Positions 49,368 through 62,400 of a DNA stretch of 64,000 bases are shown one piece after another. A program made the position numbers and the translations under genes. The DNA is taken from assembly GCA_037954235.1 (NCBI GenBank), contig JBBMOA010000067.1:41939-105938 (forward strand), given 5' to 3'. Numbering within the stretch: the stretch's first letter is position 1; the number at the start of each line of letters is the position of its first letter. The notes below the pieces were generated by a model that saw only the letters and a list, made by a program, of their open reading frames with translations, did no database searches and had not been told where the DNA came from. This stretch comes from Aulostomus chinensis (taxonomy: Eukaryota > Chordata > Actinopteri > Syngnathiformes > Aulostomidae).

Positions 49368-50863
49368 TGATTTCAGTGAGTTTTCATCAAAATACAGGAG
49401 TTCTGCATGAAGTGTTCATTTTGGCCTTCTCTCGCTGAGAAAACGCTATTTGTGACCTGTGATACAAAAATGCCATAACTTTTGTTCAAAGTGAGTTTTC
49501 AGTCAAGTTTCAACCTGAAAGCATAGAAAGATGCATAAACTTTAAGTTACAACTTGATTTCAGTGAGTTTTCATCAAAATACAGGAGTTCTGCATGAAGT
49601 TTTCATTTTGGCCTTCTCTCGCTGAGAAAACACTATTTGTGACCTGTGATACAAAAATGCCATAACTTTTGTTCAAAGTGAGTTTTCAGTCAAGTTTCAA
49701 CCTGAAAGCATAGAAAGATGCATAAACTTGAAGTTACAGCTTGATTTCAGTGAGTTTTCATCAAAATACAGGAGTTCTGCATGAAGTGTTCATTTTGGCC
49801 TTCTCTCGCTGAGAAAACACTATTTGTGACCTGTGAAACAAAAATGCCATAACTTTTGTTCAAAGTGAGTTTTCAGTCAAGTTTCAACCTGAAAGCATAG
49901 AAAGATGCATAAACTTGAAGTTACAGCTTGATTTCAGTGAGTTTTCATCAAAATACAGGAGTTCTGCATGAAGTGTTCATTTTGGCCTTCTCTCGCTGAG
50001 AAAACGCTATTTGTGACCTGTGATACAAAAATGCCATAACTTTTTTTCAAAGTGAGTTTTCAGTCAAGTTTCAACCTGAAAGCATAGAAAGATGCATAAA
50101 CTTGAAGTTACAGCTTGATTTCAGTGAGTTTTCATCAAAATACAGGAGTTCTGCATGAAGTGTTCATTTTGGCCTTCTCTCGCTGAGAAAACACTATTTG
50201 TGACCTGTGATACAAAAATGTCATAACTTTTGTTCAAAGTGAGTTTTCAGTCAAGTTTCAACCTGAAAGCATAGAAAGATGCATAAACTTGAAGTTACAG
50301 CTTGATTTCAGTGAGTTTTCATCAAAATACAGGAGTTCTGCATGAAGTGTTCATTTTGGCCTTCTCTCGCTGAGAAAACACTATTTGTGACCTGTGATAC
50401 AAAAATGCCATAACTTTTGTTCAAAGTGAGTTTTCAGTCAAGTTTCAACCTGAAAGCATAGAAAGATGCATAAACTTGAAGTTACAGCTTGATTTCAGTG
50501 AGTTTTCATCAAAATACAGGAGTTCTGCATGAAGTGTTCATTTTGGCCTTCTCTCGTTGAGAAAACACTATTTGTGACCTGTGATACAAAAATGCCATAA
50601 CTTTTGTTCAAAGTGAGTTTTCAGTCAAGTTTCAACCTGAAAGCATAGAAAGATGCATAAACTTGAAGTTACAGCTTGATTTCAGTGAGTTTTCATCAAA
50701 ATACAGGAGTTCTGCATGAAGTGTTCATTTTGGCCTTCTCTCGCTGAGAAAACACTATTTGTGACCTGTGATACAAAAATGCCATAACTTTTGTTCAAAG
50801 TCAGTTTTCAGTCAAGTTTCAACCTGAAAGCATAGAAAGATGCATAAACTTGAAGTTACAACT
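49368..50863 (+). repeat. 8-monomer deletion derivative of the 45.3 kb segment
   Basis: Matches 45252-46186 at a 4116-bp offset (ACTTTAAG about 49542, AGTTTTCATT 49601, GAAAC 49837, TTTTTTTC about 50043). It then matches 46561-47121 at a 3742-bp offset (CTCGTTGAG 50557, AAAGTCAG 50802). The two monomers corresponding to 46187-46560 are missing, a clean in-register deletion. AAAATGTCATAAC near 50221 is private. Confidence 0.92.
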
Positions 50864-53800
50864 TGATTTCAGTGAGTTTTCATCAAAATACAGGAGTTCT
50901 GCATGAAGTGTTCATTTTGGCCTTCTCTCGCTGAGAAAACACTATTTGTGACCTGTGATACAAAAATGCCATAACTTTTGTTCAAAGTGAGTTTTCAGTC
51001 AAGTTTCAACCTGAAAGCATAGAAAGATGCATAAACTTGAAGTTACAGCTTGATTTCAGTGAGTTTTCATCAAAATACAGGAGTTCTGCATGAAGTGTTC
51101 ATTTTGGCCTTCTCTCGCTGAGAAAACACTATTTGTGACCTGTGATACAAAAATGCCATAACTTTTGTTCAAAGTGAGTTTTCAGTCAAGTTTCAACCTG
51201 AAAGCATAGAAAGATGCATAAACTTGAAGTTACAGCTTGATTTCAGTGAGTTTTCATCAAAATACAGGAGTTCTGCATGAAGTGTTCATTTTGGCCTTCT
51301 CTCGCTGAGAAAACGCTATTTGTGACCTGTGATACAAAAATGCCATAACTTTTGTTCAAAGTGAGTTTTCAGTCAAGTTTCAACCTGAAAGCATAGAAAG
51401 ATGCATAAACTTGAAGTTACAGCTTGATTTCAGTGAGTTTTCATCAAAATACAGGAGTTCTGCATGAAGTGTTCATTTTGGCCTTCTCTCGCTGAGAAAA
51501 CGCTATTTGTGACCTGTGATACAAAAATGCCATAACTTTTGTTCAAAGTGAGTTTTCAGTCAAGTTTCAACCTGAAAGCATAGAAAGATGCATAAACTTG
51601 AAGTTACAGCTTGATTTCAGTGAGTTTTCATCAAAATACAGGAGTTCTGCATGAAGTGTTCATTTTGGCCTTCTCTCGCTGAGAAAACACTATTTGTGAC
51701 CTGTGATACAAAAATGCAATAACTTTTGTTCAAAGTGAGTTTTCAGTCAAGTTTCAACCTGAAAGCATAGAAAGATGCATAAACTTGAAGTTACAGCTTG
51801 ATTTCAGTGAGTTTTCATCAAAATACAGGAGTTCTGCATGAAGTGTTCATTTTGGCCTTCTCTCGCTGAGAAAACGCTATTTGTGACCTGCGACACAGAA
51901 CAGCCATAACTTTTGTTCAAAGTGAGTTTTCAGTCAAGTTTCAACCTGAAAGCATAGAAAGATGCATAAACTTAAAGTTACAGCTTGATTTCAGTGAGTT
52001 TTCATCAAAATACAGGAGTTCTGCATGAAGTGTTCATTTTGGCCTTCTCTCGCTGAGAAAACGCTATTTGTGACCTGTGATACAAAAATGCCATAACTTT
52101 TGTTCAAAGTGAGTTTTCAGTCAAGTTTCAACCTGAAAGCATAGAAAGATGCATAAACTTGAAGTTACAGCTTGATTTCAGTCAGTTTTCATCAAAATAC
52201 AGGAGTTCTGCATGAAGTGTTCATTTTGGCCTTCTCTCGCTGAGAAAACACTATTTGTGACCTGTGATACAAAAATGCCATAACTTTTGTTCAAAGTGAG
52301 TTTTCAGTCAAGTTTCAACCTGAAAGCATAGAAAGATGCATAAACTTGAAGTTACAGCTTGATTTCAGTGAGTTTTCATCAAAATACAGGAGTTCTGCAT
52401 GAAGTGTTCATTTTGGCCTTCTCTCGCTGAGAAAACACTATTTGTGACCTGTGATACAAAAATGCCATAACTTTTGTTCAAAGTGAGTTTTCAGTCAAGT
52501 TTCAACCTGAAAGCATAGAAAGATGCATAAACTTGAAGTTACAACTTGATTTCAGTGAGTTTTCATCAAAATACAGGAGTTCTGCATGAAGTGTTCATTT
52601 TGGCCTTCTCTCGCTGAGAAAACACTATTTGTGACCTGTGATACAAAAATGCCATAACTTTTGTTCAAAGTGAGTTTTCAGTCAAGTTTTAACCTGAAAG
52701 CATAGAAAGATGCATAAACTTGAAGTTACAGCTTGATTTCAGTGAGTTTTCATCAAAATACAGGAGTTCTGCATGAAGTGTTCATTTTGGCCTTCTCTCG
52801 CTGAGAAAACACTATTTGTGACCTGTGATACAAAAATGCCATAACTTTTGTTCAAAGTGAGTTTTCAGTCAAGTTTCAACCTGAAAGCATAGAAAGATGC
52901 ATAAACTTGAAGTTACAGCTTGATTTCAGTGAGTTTTCATCAAAATACAGGAGTTCTGCATGAAGTGTTCATTTTGGCCTTCTCTCGCTGAGAAAACACT
53001 ATTTGTGACCTGTGATACAAAAATGCCATAACGTTTGTTCAAAGTGAGTTTTCAGTCAAGTTTCAACCTGAAAGCATAGAAAGATGCATAAACTTGAAGT
53101 TACAACTTGATTTCAGTGAGTTTTCATCAAAATACAGGAGTTCTGCATGAAGTGTTCATTTTGGCCTTCTCTCGCTGAGAAAACACTATTTGTGACCTGT
53201 GATACAAAAATGCCATAACTTTTGTTCAAAGTGAGTTTTCAGTCAAGTTTCAACCTGAAAGCATAGAAAGATGCATAAACTTGAAGTTACAGTTTGATTT
53301 CAGTGAGTTTTCATCAAAATAAAGGAGTTCTGCATGAAGTGTTCATTTTGGCCTTCTCTCGCTGAGAAAACGCTATTTGTGACCTGTGATACAAAAATGC
53401 CATAACTTTTGTTCAAAGTGAGTTTTCAGTCAAGTTTCAACCTGAAAGCATAGAAAGATGCATAAACTTGAAGTTACAGCTTGATTTCAGTGAGTTTTCA
53501 TCAAAATACAGGAGTTCTGCATGAAGTGTTCATTTTGGCCTTCTCTCGCTGAGAAAACACTATTTGTGACCTGTGATACAAAAATGCCATAACTTTTGTT
53601 CAAAGTGAGTTTTCAGTCAAGTTTCAACCTGAAAGCATAGAAAGATGCATAAACTTGAAGTTACAGCTTGATTTCAGTGAGTTTTCATCAAAATACAGGA
53701 GTTCTGCATGAAGTGTTCATTTTGGCCTTCTCTCGCTGAGAAAACGCTATTTGTGACCTGCGACACAGAACAGCCATAACTTTTGTTCAAAGTGAGTTTT

Positions 53801-56800
53801 CAGTCAAGTTTCAACCTGAAAGCATAGAAAGATGCATAAACTTAAAGTTAAAGCTTGATTTCAGTGAGTTTTCATCAAAATACAGGAGTTCTGCATGAAG
53901 TGTTCATTTTGGCCTTCTCTCGCTGAGAAAACGCTATTTGTGACCTGTGATACAAAAATGCCATAACTTTTGTTCAAAGTGAGTTTTCAGTCAAGTTTCA
54001 ACCTGAAAGCATAGAAAGATGCATAAACTTGAAGTTACAACTTTATTTCAGTGAGTTTTCATCAAAATAAAGAGTTCTGCATGAAGTGTTCATTTTGGCC
54101 TTCTCTCGCTGAGAAAACACTATTTGTGACCTGTGATACAAAAATGCCATAACTTTTGTTCAAAGTGAGTTTTCAGTCAAGTTTCAACCTGAAAGCATAG
54201 AAAGATGAATAAACTTGAAGTTACAACTTGATTTCAGTGAGTTTTCATCAAAATACAGGAGTTCTGCATGAAGTGTTCATTTTGGCCTTCTATCGCTGAG
54301 AAAACACTATTTGTGACCTGTGATACAAAAATGCCATAACTTTTGTTCAAAGTGAGTTTTCAGTCAAGTTTCAACCTGAAAGCATAGAAAGATGCATAAA
54401 CTTGAAGTTACAGCTTGATTTCAGTGAGTTTTCATCAAAATACAGGAGTTCTGCATGAAGTGTTCATTTTGGCCTTCTCTCGCTGAGAAAACGCTATTTG
54501 TGACCTGTGATACAAAAATGCCATAACTTTTGTTCAAAGTGAGTTTTCAGTCAAGTTTCAACCTGAAAGCATAGAAAGATGCATAAACTTGAAAGTTACA
54601 ACTTGATTTCAGTGAGTTTTCATCAAAATACAGGAGTTCTGCATGAAGTGTTCATTTTGGCCTTCTCTCGCTGAGAAAACACTATTTGTGACCTGTGATA
54701 CAAAAATGCCATAACTTTTGTTCAAAGTGAGTTTTCAGTCAAGTTTCAACCTGAAAGCATAGAAAGATGCATAAACTTGAAGTTACAGCTTGATTTCAGT
54801 CAGTTTTCATCAAAATACAGGAGTTCTGCATGAAGTGTTCATTTTGGCCTTCTCTCGCTGAGAAAACACTATTTGTGACCTGTGAAACAAAAATGCCATA
54901 ACTTTTGTTCAAAGTGAGTTTTCAGTCAAGTTTCAACCTGAAAGCATAGAAAGATGCATAAACTTGAAGTTACAGCTTGATTTCAGTCAGTTTTCATCAA
55001 AATACAGGAGTTCTGCATGAAGTGTTCATTTTGGCCTTCTCTCGCTGAGAAAACACTATTTGTGACCTGTGATACAAAAATGCCATAACTTTTGTTCAAA
55101 GTGAGTTTTCAGTCAAGTTTCAACCTGAAAGCATAGAAAGATGCATAAACTTGAAGTTACAGCTTGATTTCAGTGAGTTTTCATCAAAATACAGGAGTTC
55201 TGCATGAAGTGTTCATTTTGGCCTTCTCTCGCTGAGAAAACGCTATTTGTGACCTGTGATACAAAAATGCCATAACTTTTGTTCAAAGTGAGTTTTCAGT
55301 CAAGTTTCAACCTGAAACCATAGAAAGATGCATAAACTTGAAGTTACAGCTTGATTTCAGTGAGTTTTCATCAAAATACAGGAGTTCTGCATGAAGTGTT
55401 CATTTTGGCCTTCTCTCGCTGAGAAAACACTATTTGTGACCTGCGACACAGAACAGCCATAACTTTTGTTCAAAGTGAGTTTTCAGTCAAGTTTCAACCT
55501 GAAAGCATAGAAAGATGCATAAACTTGAAGTTACAGCTTGATTTCAGTGAGTTTTCATCAAAATACAGGAGTTCTGCATGAAGTGTTCATTTTTGCCTTC
55601 TCTCGCTGAGAAAACGCTATTTGTGACCTGCGACACAGAACAGCCATAACTTTTGTTCAAAGTGAGTTTTCAGTCAAGTTTCAACCTGAAAGCATAGAAA
55701 GATGCATAAACTTGAAGTTACAGCTTGATTTCAGTGAGTTTTCATCAAAATACAGGAGTTCTGCATGAAGTGTTCATTTTGGCCTTCTCTCGCTGAGAAA
55801 ACGCTATTTGTGACCTGTGATACAAAAATGCCATAACTTTTGTTCAAAGTGAGTTTTCAGTCAAGTTTCAACCTGAAAGCATAGAAAGATGCATAAACTT
55901 GAAGTTACAGCTTGATTTCAGTGAGTTTTCATCAAAATACAGGAGTTCTGCATGAAGTGTTCATTTTGGCCTTCTCTCGCTGAGAAAACGCTATTTGTGA
56001 CCTGTGATACAAAAATGCCATAACTTTTGTTCAAAGTGAGTTTTCAGTCAAGTTTCAACCTGAAAGCATAGAAAGATGCATAAACTTGAAGTTACAGCTT
56101 GATTTCAGTCAGTTTTCATCAAAATACAGGAGTTCTGCATGAAGTGTTCATTTTGGCCTTCTCTCGCTGAGAAAACACTATTTGTGACCTGTGATAAAAA
56201 AATGCCATAACTTTTGTTCAAAGTGAGTTTTCAGTCAAGTTTCAACCTGAAAGCATAGAAAGATGCATAAACTTGAAGTTACAGCTTGATTTCAGTGAGT
56301 TTTCATCAAAATACAGGAGTTCTGCATGAAGTGTTCATTTTGGCCTTCTCTCGCTGAGAAAACGCTATTTGTGACCTGCGACACAGAACAGCCATAACTT
56401 TTGTTCAAAGTGAGTTTTCAGTCAAGTTTCAACCTGAAAGCATAGAAAGATGCATAAACTTAAAGTTACAGCCTGATTTCAGTGAGTTTTCATCAAAATA
56501 CAGGAGTTCTGCATGAAGTGTTCATTTTGGCCTTCTCTCGCTGAGAAAACGCTATTTGTGACCTGTGATACAAAAATGCCATAACTTTTGTTCAAAGTGA
56601 GTTTTCAGTCAAGTTTCAACCTGAAAGCATAGAAAGATGCATAAACTTGAAGTTACAGCTTGATTTCAGTCAGTTTTCATCAAAATACAGGAGTTCTGCA
56701 TGAAGTGTTCATTTTGGCCTTCTCTCCCTGAGAAAACACTATTTGTGACCTGTGATACAAAAATGCCATAACTTTTGTTCAAAGTGAGTTTTCAGTCAAG

Positions 56801-57595
56801 TTTCAACCTGAAAGCATAGAAAGATGCATAAACTTGAAGTTACAGCTTGATTTCAGTGAGTTTTCATCAAAATACAGGAGTTCTGCATGAAGTGTTCATT
56901 TTGGCCTTCTCTCGCTGAGAAAACGCTATTTGTGACCTGTGATACAAAAATGCCATAACTTTTGTTCAAAGTGAGTTTTCAGTCAAGTTTCAACCTGAAA
57001 GCATAGAAAGATGCATAAACTTGAAGTTACAGCTTGATTTCAGTGAGTTTTCATCAAAATACAGGAGTTCTGCATGAAGTGTTCATTTTGGCCTTCTCTC
57101 GCTGAGAAAACGCTATTTGTGACCTGTGATACAAAAATGCCATAACTTTTGTTCAAAGTGAGTTTTCAGTCAAGTTTCAACCTGAAAGCATAGAAAGATG
57201 CATAAACTTGAAGTTACAGCTTGATTTCAGTGAGTTTTCATCAAAATACAGGAGTTCTGCATGAAGTGTTCATTTTGGCCTTCTCTCGCTGAGAAAACAC
57301 TATTTGTGACCTGTGATACAAAAATGCCATAACTTTTGTTCAAAGTGAGTTTTCAGTCAAGTTTCAACCTGAAAGCATAGAAAGATGCATAAACTTGAAG
57401 TTACAGCTTGATTTCAGTGAGTTTTCATCAAAATACAGGAGTTCTGCATGAAGTGTTCATTTTGGCCTTCTCTCGCTGAGAAAACGCTATTTGTGACCTG
57501 TGATACAAAAATGCCATAACTTTTGTTCAAAGTGAGTTTTCAGTCAAGTTTCAACCTGAAAGCATAGAAAGATGCATAAACTTGAAGTTACAGCT
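50864..57595 (+). repeat. Right-central segment, 36 monomers
   Basis: Mostly near-consensus monomers. Family B with CTTAAAG occurs at 51974, 53844 and 56462; two of these are followed by a CAGTCAG monomer (52183, 56671). At 54070 a monomer has lost one base (AAATAAAGAG), and at about 54592 one has gained a base (TTGAAAGTTAC). At 55444 a family B cluster sits behind CAC, a recombinant monomer. GTGATAAAAA at 56197 recurs at 60309, 22 monomers on. Confidence 0.83.
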
Positions 57596-58529
57596 TGATT
57601 TCAGTGAGTTTTCATCAAAATACAGGAGTTCTGCATGAAGTTTTCATTTTGGCCTTCTCTCGCTGTGAAAACGCTATTTGTGACCTGTGATACAAAAATG
57701 CCATAACTTTTGTTCAAAGTGAGTTTTCAGTCAAGTTTCAACCTGAAAGTATGAAAGATGCATAAACTTGAAGTTACAGCTTGATTTCAGTGAGTTTTCA
57801 TCAAAATACAGGAGTTCTGCATGAAGTGTTCATTTTGGCCTTCTCTCGCTGAGAAAACACTATTTGTGACCTGTGATACAAAAATGCCATAACTTTTGTT
57901 CAAAGTGAGTTTTCAGTCAAGTTTCAACCTGAAAGCATAGAAAGATGCATAAACTTGAAGTTACAGCTTGATTTCAGTGAGTTTTCATCAAAATACAGGA
58001 GTTCTGCATGAAGTGTTTATTTTGGCCTTCTCTCGCTGAGAAAACACTATTTGTGACCTGTGAAACAAAAATGCCATAACTTTTGTTCAAAGTGAGTTTT
58101 CAGTCAAGTTTCAACCTGAAAGCATAGAAAGATGCATAAACTTGAAGTTACAGCTTGATTTCAGTGAGTTTTCATCAAAATACAGGAGTTCTGCATGAAG
58201 TGTTCATTTTGGCCTTCTCTCGCTGAGAAAACACTATTTGTGACCTGTGAAACAAAAATGCCATAACTTTTGTTCAAAGTGAGTTTTCAGTCAAGTTTCA
58301 ACCTGAAAGCATAGAAAGATGCATAAACTTGAAGTTACAGCTTGATTTCAGTGAGTTTTCATCAAAATACAGGAGTTCTGCATGAAGTGTTCATTTTGGC
58401 CTTCTCTCGCTGAGAAAACACTATTTGTGACCTGTGATACAAAAATGCCATAACTTTTGTTCAAAGTGAGTTTTCAGTCAAGTTTCAACCTGAAAGCATA
58501 GAAAGATGCATAAACTTGAAGTTACAACT
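57596..58529 (+). repeat. 5-monomer duplication near right end, copy 1
   Basis: Starts with a 186-bp monomer carrying AAAGTATGAAAG (t at 57750, one base deleted); the third monomer has GTGTTTATT (58018). Both recur 934 bp later. It also has AGTTTTCATT with CGCTGTGAA in the first monomer, which the second copy lacks. Confidence 0.85.
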
Positions 58530-59464
58530 TGATTTCAGTGAGTTTTCATCAAAATACAGGAGTTCTGCATGAAGTGTTCATTTTGGCCTTCTCTCGCTGA
58601 GAAAACGCTATTTGTGACCTGTGATACAAAAATGCCATAACTTTTGTTCAAAGTGAGTTTTCAGTCAAGTTTCAACCTGAAAGTATGAAAGATGCATAAA
58701 CTTGAAGTTACAGCTTGATTTCAGTGAGTTTTCATCAAAATACAGGAGTTCTGCATGAAGTGTTCATTTTGGCCTTCTCTCGCTGAGAAAACACTATTTG
58801 TGACCTGTGATACAAAAATGCCATAACTTTTGTTCAAAGTGAGTTTTCAGTCAAGTTTCAACCTGAAAGCATAGAAAGATGCATAAACTTGAAGTTACAG
58901 CTTGATTTCAGTGAGTTTTCATCAAAATACAGGAGTTCTGCATGAAGTGTTTATTTTGGCCTTCTCTCGCTGAGAAAACACTATTTGTGACCTGTGATAC
59001 AAAAATGCCATAACTTTTGTTCAAAGTGAGTTTTCAGTCAAGTTTCAACCTGAAAGCATAGAAAGATGCATAAACTTGAAGTTACAGCTTGATTTCAGTG
59101 AGTTTTCATCAAAATACAGGAGTTCTGCATGAAGTGTTCATTTTGGCCTTCTCTCGCTGAGAAAACGCTATTTGTGACCTGCGACACAGAACAGCCATAA
59201 CTTTTGTTCAAAGTGAGTTTTCAGTCAAGTTTCAACCTGAAAGCATAGAAAGATGCATAAACTTGAAGTTACAGCTTGATTTCAGTGAGTTTTCATCAAA
59301 ATACAGGAGTTCTGCATGAAGTGTTCATTTTGGCCTTCTCTCGCTGAGAAAACGCTATTTGTGACCTGCGACACAGAACAGCCATAACTTTTGTTCAAAG
59401 TGAGTTTTCAGTCAAGTTTCAACCTGAAAGCATAGAAAGATGCATAAACTTGAAGTTACAACTT
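58530..59464 (+). repeat. 5-monomer duplication near right end, copy 2
   Basis: Carries the same 1-bp-deleted AAAGTATGAAAG monomer (58684) followed two monomers later by GTGTTTATT (58952). The third monomer has GATAC where copy 1 has GAAAC, and copy 2 alone ends with family B monomers near 59182 and 59369. The similarity is clear for the first three monomers and uncertain after that. Confidence 0.78.
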
Positions 59465-62400
59465 GATTTCAGTGAGTTTTCATCAAAATACAGGAGTTCT
59501 GCATGAAGTGTTCATTTTGGCCTTCTCTCGCTGAGAAAACGCTATTTGTGACCTGTGATACAAAAATGCCATAACTTTTGTTCAAAGTGAGTTTTCAGTC
59601 AAGTTTCAACCTGAAAGCATAGAAAGATGCATAAACTTGAAGTTACAACTTGATTTCAGTGAGTTTTCATCAAAATACAGGAGTTCTGCATGAAGTGTTC
59701 ATTTTGGCCTTCTCTCGCTGAGAAAACACTATTTGTGACCTGTGATACAAAAATGCCATAACTTTTGTTCAAAGTGAGTTTTCAGTCAAGTTTCAACCTG
59801 AAAGCATAGAAAGATGCATAAACTTGAAGTTACAGCTTGATTTCAGTGAGTTTTCATCAAAATACAGGAGTTCTGCATGAAGTGTTCATTTTGGCCTTCT
59901 CTCGCTGAGAAAACACTATTTGTGACCTGTGATACAAAAATGCCATAACTTTTGTTCAAAGTGAGTTTTCAGTCAAGTTTCAACCTGAAAGCATAGAAAG
60001 ATGCATAAACTTGAAGTTACAACTTGATTTCAGTGAGTTTTCATCAAAATACAGGAGTTCTGCATGAAGTGTTCATTTTGGCCTTCTCTCGCTGAGAAAA
60101 CACTATTTGTGACCTGTGATACAAAAATGCCATAACTTTTGTTCAAAGTGAGTTTTCAGTCAAGTTTCAACCTGAAAGCATAGAAAGATGCATAAACTTG
60201 AAGTTACAGCTTGATTTCAGTGAGTTTTCATCAAAATACAGGAGTTCTGCATGAAGTGTTCATTTTGGCCTTCTCTCGCTGAGAAAACACTATTTGTGAC
60301 CTGTGATAAAAAAATGCCATAACTTTTGTTCAAAGTGAGTTTTCAGTCAAGTTTCAACCTGAAAGCATAGAAAGATGCATAAACTTGAAGTTACAGCTTG
60401 ATTTCAGTGAGTTTTCATCAAAATACAGGAGTTCTGCATGAAGTCTTCATTTTGGCCTTCTCTCGCTGAGAAAACACTATTTGTGACCTGTGATACAAAA
60501 ATGCCATAACTTTTGTTCAAAGTGAGTTTTCAGTCAAGTTTCAACCTGAAAGCATAGAAAGATGCATAAACTTGAAGTTACAACTTGATTTCAGTGAGTT
60601 TTCATCAAAATACAGGAGTTCTGCATGAAGTGTTCATTTTGGCCTTCTCTCGCTGAGAAAACACTATTTGTGACCTGTGATACAAAAATGCCATAACTTT
60701 TGTTCAAAGTGAGTTTTCAGTCAAGTTTCAACCTGAAAGCATAGAAAGATGCATAAACTTGAAGTTACAGCTTGATTTCAGTCAGTTTTCATCAAAATAC
60801 AGGAGTTCTGCATGAAGTGTTCATTTTGGCCTTCTCTCGCTGAGAAAACACTATTTGTGACCTGTGATACAAAAATGCCATAACTTTTGTTCAAAGTGAG
60901 TTTTCAGTCAAGTTTCAACCTGAAAGCATAGAAAGATGCATAAACTTGAAGTTACAGCTTGATTTCAGTGAGTTTTCATCAAAATACAGGAGTTCTGCAT
61001 GAAGTGTTCATTTTGGCCTTCTCTCGCTGAGAAAACACTATTTGTGACCTGTGAAACAAAAATGCCATAACTTTTGTTCAAAGTGAGTTTTCAGTCAAGT
61101 TTCAACCTGAAAGCATAGAAAGATGCATAAACTTGAAGTTACAGCTTGATTTCAGTGAGTTTTCATCAAAATACAGGAGTTCTGCATGAAGTGTTCATTT
61201 TGGCCTTCTCTCGCTGAGAAAACACTATTTGTGACCTGTGATACAAAAATGCCATAACTTTTGTTCAAAGTGAGTTTTCAGTCAAGTTTCAACCTGAAAG
61301 CATAGAAAGATGCATAAACTTGAAGTTACAGCTTGATTTCAGTGAGTTTTCATCAAAATACAGGAGTTCTGCATGAAGTGTTTATTTTGGCCTTCTCTCG
61401 CTGAGAAAACACTATTTGTGACCTGTGAAACAAAAATGCCATAACTTTTGTTCAAAGTGAGTTTTCAGTCAAGTTTCAACCTGAAAGCATAGAAAGATGC
61501 ATAAACTTGAAGTTACAGCTTGATTTCAGTGAGTTTTCATCAAAATACAGGAGTTCTGCATGAAGTGTTCATTTTGGCCTTCTCTCGCTGAGAAAACGCT
61601 ATTTGTGACCTGTGATACAAAAATGCCATAACTTTTGTTCAAAGTGAGTTTTCAGTCAAGTTTCAACCTGAAAGCATAGAAAGATGCATAAACTTGAAGT
61701 TACAGCTTGATTTCAGTGAGTTTTCATCAAAATACAGGAGTTCTGCATGAAGTGTTCATTTTGGCCTTCTCTCGCTGAGAAAACACTATTTGTGACCTGT
61801 GATACAAAAATGCCATAACTTTTGTTCAAAGTGAGTTTTCAGTCAAGTTTCAACCTGAAAGCATAGAAAGATGCATAAACTTGAAGTTACAGCTTGATTT
61901 CAGTGAGTTTTCATCAAAATACAGGAGTTCTGCATGAAGTGTTCATTTTGGCCTTCTCTCGCTGAGAAAACGCTATTTGTGACCTGTGATACAAAAATGC
62001 CATAACGTTTGTTCAAAGTGAGTTTTCAGTCAAGTTTCAACCTGAAAGCATAGAAAGATGCATAAACTTGAAAGTTACAACTTGATTTCAGTGAGTTTTC
62101 ATCAAAATACAGGAGTTCTGCATGAAGTGTTCATTTTGGCCTTCTCTCGCTGAGAAAACACTATTTGTGACCTGTGATACAAAAATGCCATAACTTTTGT
62201 TCAAAGTGAGTTTTCAGTCAAGTTTCAACCTGAAAGCATAGAAAGATGCATAAACTTGAAGTTACAGCTTGATTTCAGTGAGTTTTCATCAAAATACAGG
62301 AGTTCTGCATGAAGTGTTCATTTTGGCCTTCTCTCGCTGAGAAAACACTATTTGTGACCTGTGAAACAAAAATGCCATAACTTTTGTTCAAAGTGAGTTT

